DNA of 64,000 bases, taken from contig NC_050101.1 of assembly GCF_902167145.1 (NCBI RefSeq), positions 118,077,789 to 118,141,788 on the forward strand, written 5' to 3'. This DNA is from Zea mays. Lineage: Eukaryota > Streptophyta > Magnoliopsida > Poales > Poaceae. Shown one piece after another: positions 56,034 to 64,000 of this stretch; position 1 is the stretch's first letter, and every line of letters begins with the position of its first letter. Below the pieces are notes generated by a model. That model was not told the origin of the DNA and ran no database searches. It was given only the letters and a program-made list of their open reading frames with translations. The position numbers were made by a program, and so were the translations under genes.

Positions 56034-56254
56034 CTATCCAAACATAGGTTATGGTTGTAAGGCACCTTTTTTCACCATACAATTGCTAAAAAGTTGGAAT
56101 ATAAAGAATTCAAAACAATAGATCACCTTTTAAACCAGAAATAGTGTTTTTATGATATTAAGGGTATTGTATTCGCACGAGAGGGTATTAGAGTACAACA
56201 AGTGGATGAAAACATTATTGGGCTAGCTAATGACCTTTTGTGATACAAAGTTTT
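56034..56254. repeat. Tandem satellite, about 360-bp monomer (right block)
   Basis: Continues the monomer cut at 4738 (CTATCCAAACATAGG matches the GAACTGTCCAAACACAGG position of an upstream copy). A new monomer starts near 56137. It is cut at 56254 by element F inside the word that reads GATACCAAGTTTGCC in the left block. Confidence 0.85.
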
Positions 56255-57609
56255 TGAAAGGGAAATGTGCCTTTGGGCCATTTCTAAGTATTTTGGTGAT
56301 TTAGTGTTCAACACAAGTGCTTAGGTGTTAATCTATGACAAGTGATGGACAAAGTTCAAATCAAGTCTAAAGGTATGTTTCTAGACTTTGTACATTGTTT
56401 TAAGAACTAATGTATTGTGTCTAAGTGCTGGAAACAGGAGAAATCAAATTGGAAAAGAGATGGCTTTGTTAAGCCAAAGACAGCTCGGTCTGGGTGCACC
56501 GAACTGTCCGGTGGTGCACTGGACAGTGTCCGGTGCGCCAGGCTGGCGACTGTCAACTGGCTGCTCTCGGGAGGCGATCAACGACGTATGGCTATAAATC
56601 ACCGGACTGTCCGGTGGTGCACCGGACTGTCTGGTGAGCCATTCACAGGCGAAGTCGTCGCTCTCGGGAAGCGATTAACGGCGTACGGCTATAATTCACT
56701 GGACTGTCCGGTGAGGCACCGGACTGTTCGGTGTGCCAACATCAGCCGGGCCAACGGTCGGCTGAGGATTCCGCGCATGACGCGTGGCCGAGCCAACGGT
56801 CACAAGGGGGCACCGGACTGTCCGGTGTGCACTGGACAGTGTCCGGTGCGCCAACGGCTCTGAATCTGCAATGGTCGGCTTCGCCAAATAAGAAAAGAGA
56901 TCCGCACCGGACAGTGTCCGGTGGTGCACCGGACTGTCCGGTGCGCCAGGCGACAGAAGGCAAGAATTGCCTTCCTGGAAAGCTCTCAACGACTCCTAGC
57001 TGCGTTGGGGCTATAAAAGGGGGCCCTAGGCGCATGGAGAATAAAACCAAGCATTCTCTAAGCATTCCTAAGCACCAAGACTTCAATTCCGCGCATTCGA
57101 TTCTTTGTGGTAGCAACTAGAGCTCCATTTGAGTAGTGTACTCTTCGGGTTGTGTTGAGAGCTCGTGTTGCGACTTGTGTGCGTGTTGTTGCTCTGATTT
57201 TTTGTGTCTTGTGTGCGTTGCTTATCCTATCCTTACTTCCGTGCTTCTTTGTGAACATCTTTGTAAGGGCGAGAGACTCGAAGTTGTGGAGATTCCTCGC
57301 AAGCGGGATATAGTAAAGCAAAGCAAAACACCGTGGTATTCAAGTGGGTCGTTGGACCGCTTGAGAGGGGTTGATTGCAACCCTCGTCCGTTGGGACGCC
57401 ACAACGTGGAGTAGGCAAGTGTTGGACTTGGCCGAACCACGGGATAAACCACTGTGCCATCTCTGTGTTGATCTTCTTGTGGTTATTGTGTTTTGCTAAA
57501 ACTCCTCTCTAGCCACTTGGCATTATTGTGCTAACTCCTAATCAATTTTTGTGGCATTAAGTTTTAAGTTTTACAGGATCACCTATTCACCCCCCTCTAG
57601 GTGCTCTCA
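56255..57609 (+). repeat. 5' LTR of element F
   Basis: Contains CCGGACTGTCCGGTG-type palindromes scattered over about 56500-56945, and the TATA box. Ends CTCTCA before ATTGGTATCAGAG. Confidence 0.85.
57012..57019 (+). promoter_or_regulatory. LTR TATA box of element F
   Basis: TATAAAAG within GGGGCTATAAAAGGGGG, placed after the palindrome cluster as in D. Confidence 0.8.
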
Positions 57610-57623
57610 ATTGGTATCAGAGT
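57610..57623 (+). other. Primer binding site of element F
   Basis: ATTGGTATCAGAGT follows the LTR and matches the complement of the initiator Met tRNA 3' end. Confidence 0.88.
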
Positions 57624-57659
57624 CGTTCTCTTCACGTGAGGGACTAATCGCCCGAAGAG

Positions 57660-60037
57660 ATGGATCCTAAGGGCAAGGGGATTGTGATCAATGATAAGGA
57701 GAAGGAGTCCTTCGTCAACGAGCCGAAAGATGACAAGCCTACTGACTCGAGCTCGGGCCACAAAAGAAAAGATGGGAAGAAGAAGAAAACAAGGCGCATC
57801 AAGGAGATAGTCTACTACGACAGCGACGAATCTTCCTCTTCCCAAAAGGACGACAACAACGACTACGAGAAAAAGAAGACGGTCAATTCGAACTTTTCTT
57901 TTGACTACTCTCGTATTCCGCAAAGTACCAATGCACATTTACTCTCCATTCCACTCGGTAAACCTCCTCACTTTGATGGAGAGGACTACGGATTTTGGAG
58001 TCACAAAATGCGTAGTCACTTGTTCTCTCTCCATCCAAGCATATGGGAGATAGTAGAGAGTGGAATGAAATTTGATAGTACTGATAGTCCCATGTTCATT
58101 AATGAGCAAATTCACAAAAATGCACAAGCTACTACTGTTCTTCTAGCTTCATTGTTCAAGGACGAATACCATAAGGTGAGCGGCTTGGATAACGCCAAGC
58201 AGATTTGGGACACCCTCAAGATCTCACATGAGGGGAACGACGTCACCATGCTCACCAAGATGGAGTTGGTGGAAGGCGAACTTGGGAGATTCGCAATGAT
58301 CAGGGGCGAGGAGCCAACCCAAACGTACAACCGGCTAAAGACCCTCGTCAACAAAATAAGGAGCTATGGAAGCACGCGATTGACGGACCACGACGTCGTC
58401 CGCCTTATGCTAAGGTCTTTTACCGTCCTTGATCCACATCTTGTGAACAATATTCGTGAGAATCCTAGGTACACCAAGATGACGCCCGAGGAGATACTTG
58501 GAAAGTTTGTAAGCGGGCGGATGATGATCAAGGAGGCAAGATACGTCGACGATGCATTGAATGGCCCAATCCAAGAGCCTCAAACTATTGCTCTCAAGGC
58601 AACGAGGAGCAAGGAGGCGCTACCTAGCAAGGTGGCGCAAGTTGAGGCGGCCGGACTTAATGATGAAGAGATGACCCTCATCATCAAGCGCTTCAAGACG
58701 ACGCTAAAGGGTCGCAAGGGGCATCCCAACAAGAATAAGACGAAGGGGAAGCGCTCATGCTTCAAATGTGGTAAGATTGGTCATTTTATCGCTAATTGTC
58801 CCGATAATGATAGTGACCAGGAACAAGGGAACAAGAGGGAAAAGAAGAAGTCTTACAAGAAGGCTAAGGGCGAGGCACACCTTGGCAAGGAGTGGGACTC
58901 GGATTGTTTATCGTCCGACTCCGACAACGAAGGACTCGCCGCCACCGCCTTCAACAAGTCATCCCTCTTTCCCAACGAGCATCACACTTGCCTCATGGCA
59001 AGGGAAAAGAAGGTAAGCACTCGTAATACTAGTACTTATGCCTCCTCAAGTGATGAAGAATCTAGCGATGATGAAATAGACTATTCATGTTTATTCAACG
59101 GCTTAGATAGAACTAAGGTTGATAAGATTAATGAATTGATTGAGGCTTTGAATGATAAGAATAGATTATTAGAAAAGCAAGAGGATCTTTTGTATGAAGA
59201 ACATGATAAGTTTGTAGAAGCTCAAAAATCCCTTGCTTTAGAAATTAAAAGGAATGAAATGCTTTCTTGTGAATTGTCAACATGCCATGACTCTATTTCT
59301 AGCTTAAAGAGCATAAATGATGATTTGTATGCTAAGTTAGAAATAGCTAATAAATCAACATCTTGTGTAGAACATGTTACAATTTGCAATAGGTGTAAAG
59401 ATTTCAATATTGATGCTTGTAGCGAACACCTAGCTTCAATTTCTAAATTGAATGATGAAGTGGCTAGTCTTAATGCCCAACTTAAGACTAGCAAAAGTGA
59501 ATTTGATAAGCTAAAATTTGCAAGGGATGCCTACACGATTGGTAGACACCCCTCAATTAAGGATGGTCTTGGCTTCAAGAGGGAAGTCAAGAACTTAACA
59601 AGCCATAAGGTTTCCATCTCCGCCAAGGAGAAAGGGAAGGCCCCTATGGCTAGTAGTGTTCAAAAGAACCATGCTTTTATGTACCATGATAGGAGACATT
59701 CTAGGAATAGTTATAGAAGTTATGATGCTTTTAATTCTCATGCATGACTGCTTCTAGTTCTTCTATTATGCATGATAGAAATTTGACTAGGAAAAATGTC
59801 ATTCATCATATGCCTAGGAGAAATGTTGCTAGTGTTCCTAGGAAAATAAATGAACCTTCTACAATATATCATGCTTGCAATGCTTCCTTTGCTATTTGTA
59901 GAAAGGATAAGAAGGTGATTGCTAGGAAGTTAGGGTCAAAATGCAAGGGAGATAAAACTTGCATTTGGGTCCCTAAGACTATTGTGACTAACCTTGTAGG
60001 ACCCAACAAGAGTTGGGTACCTAAAACCCAAGCCTAA
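57660..60037 (+). pseudogene. Gag of element F (Sirevirus type, frameshifted near its end)
   Basis: Starts MDPKGKGIVINDKEK. Copia-type Gag core with FDGEDYGFWSHKMRSHLFSL and YNRLKTLVNKIRSYGS (about residues 100-300). CCHC knuckle CFKCGKIGHFIANC near residue 366. Acidic and coiled-coil extension. The first frame stops at 59747. The same protein continues one frame over from about 59744, with CKGDKTCIWVPKTIV and the final SWVPKTQA. Thus a single frameshift splits an about 790-residue Gag. The VWVPK motifs match the end of D Gag. Confidence 0.88.
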
Positions 60038-60050
60038 ATTTGCCTTGCAG

Positions 60051-63000
60051 GTTTATGCATCCGGGGGTACAAGCTGGATTATCGACAGCGGATGCACAAA
60101 CCACATGACATGGGAGAAGAAGATGTTCACCTCCTACATCAAGAACAAGGATTCCCAAGATTCAATCATATTCGGTGATGGGAACCAAGGCAAGGTGAAA
60201 GGGTTAGGAAAGATTGCTATTTCATCAGAGCACTCCATTTCTAATGTATTCTTAGTTGAGTCGCTTGGATATAACTTGTTATCCATTAGTCAATTATGCA
60301 ATATGGGATATAATTGTTTATTCACAAATGTAGATGTGTCTGTCTTTAGAAGGAGTGATGGTTCATTAGCTTTTAAGGGTGCATTAGACGACAAACTCTA
60401 TTTAGTTGATTTTGCAAAAGAGGAGGCCGGTCTAGATGCATGCTTAATTGCTAAGACTAGCATGGGCTGGCTGTGGCATCGCCGTTTAGCTCATGTGGGG
60501 ATGAAGAACCTTCACAAGCTTCTAAAGGGAGAACACGTGATAGGTCTAACTAATGTAACTTTCGAAAAAGATAGACCTTGTGCAGCTTGTCAAGCAGGTA
60601 AACAGGTGGGAAGCTCTCATCATACCAAAAATGTGATGACCACATCAAGACTTTTGGAGTTGCTTCATATGGACCTCTTCGGACCCGTCGCCTATCTAAG
60701 TATAGGAGGAAGTAAGTATGGTCTTGTTATAGTTGATGATTTTCCCCGCTTCACTTGGGTATTCTTTTTGCAGGATAAAACTGAAACCCAAGGGACCCTC
60801 AAGTGCTTCCTAAGGAGAGCTCAAAATGAGTTTGAGCTCAAGGTGAAGAAGATAAGAAGCGACAACGGGTCCGAGTTCAAGAACCTTCAAGTGGAGGAGT
60901 ACCTTGAGGAGGAAGGGATCAAGCACGAGTTCTTCGCTCCCTACACACCACAACAAAATGTTGTGGTCGAGAGGAAGAACAGGACACTCATAGACATGGC
61001 GAGGACGATGCTTGGAGAGTTCAAGACCCCCGAGCGATTTTGGTCGGAAGCTGTGAACACGGCTTGCCACGCCATCAACCAGGTCTACCTTCACCGCCTC
61101 CTCAAGAAGACTTCGTATGAGCTTCTAACCGGTAACAAACCCAATGTGTCTTACTTTCGTGTATTTGGGAGCAAATATTATATTCTAGTAAAGAAAGGTA
61201 GAAATTCTAAGTTTGCTCCCAAAGCTGTAGAAGGGTTTTTATTAGGTTATGACTCAAATACAAAGGCGTATAGAGTCTTCAACAAATCATCGGGTTTGGT
61301 TGAAGTCTCTAGCGACATTGTATTTGATGAGACTAATGGCTCTCCAAGAGAGCAAGTTGTTGATCTTGATGAATTAGATAAAGAAGACATTCCAACGGCT
61401 GCAATACGCACCATGGCGATTGGAGATGTGCGGCCACAGGAACAAAAGGAGCAAGATCAACCTTCTTCCTCAACAATGGTGCATCCCCCAACTCAAGATG
61501 ATGAACAGGTCCATCAAGGAGAGGCGTGTGATCAAGTGGGAGCACAAGATGATCATGTGATGGAGGAAGAAGCACAACCGGCACCTCCAACCCAAGTTCG
61601 AGCGACGATTCAAAGGAATCATCCCGTCGACCAAATTTTGGGTGACATTAGCAAGGGAGTAACTACTCGTTCTAGATTAGTTAATTTTTGTGAGAATTAC
61701 TCCTTTGTCTCTTCTATTGAGCCTTTCAGGGTAGAAGAGGCCTTGCTAGATCCAGACTGGGTGTTGGCCATGCAAGAGAAGCTCAACAATTTCAAGAGAA
61801 ATGAAGTTTGGACACTGGTGCCTCGTCCCAAGCAAAATGTTGTGGGAACCAAGTGGGTGTTTCGCAACAAACAAGACGAGCACGGGGTGGTGACAAGGAA
61901 CAAGGCTCGACTTGTGGCAAAAGGTTATGCCCAAGTCGCAGATTCGGACTTTGAGGAGACTTTTGCTCCTGTGGCTAGGCTAGAGTCCATTCGTATTTTG
62001 CTAGCATATGCCGCTCACCATTTTTCAGGTTGTTCCAAATGGATGTGAAGAGCGCCTTCCTCAACGGGCCAATCAAGGAGGAGGTGTACGTGGAGCAACC
62101 CCCTGGCTTCGAGGATGAACGGTACCCCGACCACGTATGTAAGCTCTCTAAGGCGCTCTATGGGCTTAAGTAAGCCCCAAGAGCATGGTATGAATGCCTT
62201 AGAGACTTTTTAATTGCTAATGCTTTCAAGGTTGGGAAAGCCGATCCAACTTTATTCACTAAGACTTGTGATGGTGACTTATTTGTGTGCCAAATTTATG
62301 TCGATGACATAATATTTGGTTCTACTAACCAAAAGTCTTGTGAAGAGTTTAGCAGGGTGATGACTCAAAAGTTTGAGATGTCGATGATGGGCGAGTTGAA
62401 CTACTTCCTTAGGTTCCAAGTGAAGCAACTCAAGGACGGCACCTTCATCTCCCAAACGAAGTACACGCAAGACTTGCTAAAGCGGTTTGGGATGAAGGAC
62501 ACCAAGCCCGCAAAGACTCCAATGGGAACGGACGGACACGTCGACCTCAACAAAGGAGGTAAGTCCGTTGATCAAAAAGCATACCGGTCTATGATAGGTT
62601 CCTTGCTTTATTTATGCGCCAGTAGACCGGATATTATGCTTAGTGTATGCATGTGTGCTAGATTTCAATCCGATCCAAGGGAGTGTCACTTAGTGGTCGT
62701 GAAGCGAATTCTTAGATATTTAGTCGCTACGCCTTGCTTCGGGATCTGGTATCCAAAGGGGTCTACCTTTGACTTAATTGGATATTCAGACTCCGATTAT
62801 GCTGGATGTAAGGTCGATAGGAAGAGTACATCAGGGACGTGCCAATTCTTAGGAAGGTCCCTGGTGTCGTGGAGCTCTAAGAAACAAACCTCCGTTGCCC
62901 TATCCACCGCTGAGGCCGAGTATGTTGCCGCAGGACAGTGTTGCGCGCAACTACTTTGGATGAGGCAAACCCTCCGGGACTTTGGCTACAATCTGAGCAA

Positions 63001-63250
63001 AGTCCCACTCCTATGTGATAATGAGAGTGCTATCCGCATAGCGGACAATCCTGTTGAGCACAGCCGCACAAAGCACATTGACATCCGGCATCACTTTTTG
63101 AGAGACCACCAGCAAAAGGGAGATATCGAAGTGTTCTATATTAGCACCGAGAACCAGCTAGCCGATATCTTTACCAAGCCTTTAGATGAAAAGACCTTTT
63201 GCAGGCTGCGTAGTGAGCTAAATGTCTTAGATTCGCGGAACTTGGATTGA
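60051..63250 (+). pseudogene. Pol of element F: protease, integrase, RT, RNase H
   Basis: Open from VYASGG at 60051. Protease active site DSGCTNHM near 60080. The integrase finger and core have LLHMDLFGP (catalytic Asp retained, unlike D) and [20 protein letters not shown] has Val where D has Gly. A missing base near 62020 shifts the frame at the start of RT. Then [19 protein letters not shown] continues, a TAA at 62171-62173 replaces glutamine in GLKQAPRAW, and YVDDIIFGS follows near 62300. RNase H has YSDSDYAGC and [11 protein letters not shown]. Ends at 63250. Confidence 0.88.
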
Positions 63251-64000
63251 TGTGTAGCATACATGTGTTTATGCTTTTGATCATGCTACTTTTATGCATA
63301 TTGTTGTTTATTTATGGTGCTCAAGTTGTACTCATGATCCCCGGACCTCACAAGTCCATGTGTGAGTAATGCACATATTTAGGGGAAGATGTGCTACAAC
63401 TTGACCCTTTGAGACTAACCATGTGCTTGAGTTTGCTTGATTTAGTCTCAAAGGTGGATTGAAAGGGAAAGGTGGACTTGGACCATGAAAGACTTCCACT
63501 GCACTTCGATGAGAGGGTAACTCGCTCCAAGTTCATTTCCATCTCCTTATTGCCTTTGTACTCTTATGTGAAGTTTTTGGTGAGGCAATGAGGTTTTAGG
63601 GCCAAGATTGATCCCGTTTTGGTGCTTAATGCCAAAGGGGGAGAAAATAAGGCCAAAGCAAGAAATGGATCAGCTACCACTTGAGAATTTTGAAAACAGT
63701 AGAATAGAGCTTTTGTTTTGTCAAAATCCTCTTGTTGTCTCTCTTTGTCAAAAGTTGGTCTCTTGTGGGGAGAATGTTTGATTATGGGAAAAAGGGGGAG
63801 TTTTTGAATCTTTGATCAATTTCTCTTGGAATACCTCTCTTTATGTCTCTACAAGTGAATTTGACTTAGAGATAGGAAATTGAGGTTGATTTGCAAAAAC
63901 AAAACCAAGTGGTAGCAAAGTATGATCCAAATATGCCAAAGTTGAATCAAAACAATTTATGTTCTTATTTGCATTGATATTGCACTTGTTCTAGTTGCTT
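63251..64000 (+). other. 3' untranslated region of element F (partial)
   Basis: No gene. AAAGGGGGAG tracts near 63634 and 63791 resemble those of D. TGAAAGGGAAA at 63460-63470 copies the LTR edge and is followed, as in D, by CTTCCACT-like sequence. Confidence 0.75.

Larger units (their letters stand above)
56255..64000 (+). mobile_element. Element F: second Sirevirus (Copia), plus orientation, right end outside window
   Basis: 5' LTR of 1355 bp (TGAAAGGGAAATGTGCC...GCTCTCA), initiator-Met PBS, gag, pol and 3' UTR. The 3' LTR is not reached, so the target duplication cannot be confirmed. LTR sequence differs from D but carries the same type of CCGGACTGTCCGG palindromes. gag and pol resemble those of D in order and motifs. 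One frameshift in gag, one frameshift and one stop in pol. Family not named with confidence. Confidence 0.9.

Noticed and set aside
63460..63471. Possible start of the 3' LTR of element F
   Set aside because: Only 11 bases match the 5' LTR; the following sequence is unrelated, so the real LTR must lie beyond 64000.
1..64000. Host protein-coding genes, tRNA or rRNA genes
   Set aside because: None found; every substantial ORF is explained by a retrotransposon or its repeats.

Overview
The window is intergenic nuclear DNA of a grass, almost certainly maize (Zea mays) or a close relative. The evidence is the LTR sequences: Opie/Ji-type Sirevirus LTRs full of CACCGGACTGTCCGGTG palindromes, a Huck-type LTR starting TGTCGGGGACCATAATTAG, and a Cinful-Zeon-like LTR starting TGTTGGGGGCTTGTTC. 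I found no host gene, rRNA, tRNA or CRISPR array. Family names rest on memory of LTR ends and lengths. Clade calls rest on the encoded domains and are firmer.

Layout from outside in. The base layer is a tandem satellite of about 360 bp (3790-4738, resuming 56034-56254), preceded by a decayed Tat-type Gypsy relic, G (1-3789). Into the satellite went element A (4739-56033, minus orientation, Tat lineage, TSD CTATC). A was hit twice: by B (5879-38607, minus, Huck-like Tat, TSD AAACT) and by E (42904-54166, plus, another Tat element, TSD GTGCC). B was also hit twice: by C (10301-21361, minus, Tekay-type chromovirus, TSD CCAAG) and by D (25982-35393, plus, Opie/Ji-type Sirevirus, TSD GAGGC). A second Sirevirus, F (56255 to beyond the window), sits in the satellite on the right. 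All five complete insertions have perfect 5-bp target duplications. Reading frames of the interrupted ORFs join exactly across the insertions in B and A.

None of the elements appears fully competent. A and B have lost most or all of RT. C lacks nearly all of gag yet has practically identical LTRs. D has an intact gag and a nearly open pol, with one stop codon and a changed integrase catalytic residue. E is full length with several stops. F has a few frameshifts and stops.

The most interesting feature is shared by A, B and E, and in decayed form by G. Each carries, between pol and the 3' LTR, a separate gene on the strand opposite to gag-pol. In A, B and E this gene shows GT-AG introns; in A, B, E and G it encodes acidic, coiled-coil-rich protein segments. 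A and B also keep its N-terminal plant 'gypsy-type transposon' domain and a TATA box just inside the 3' LTR. In A, E and G a tandem array separates the converging 3' ends of pol and this antisense gene.
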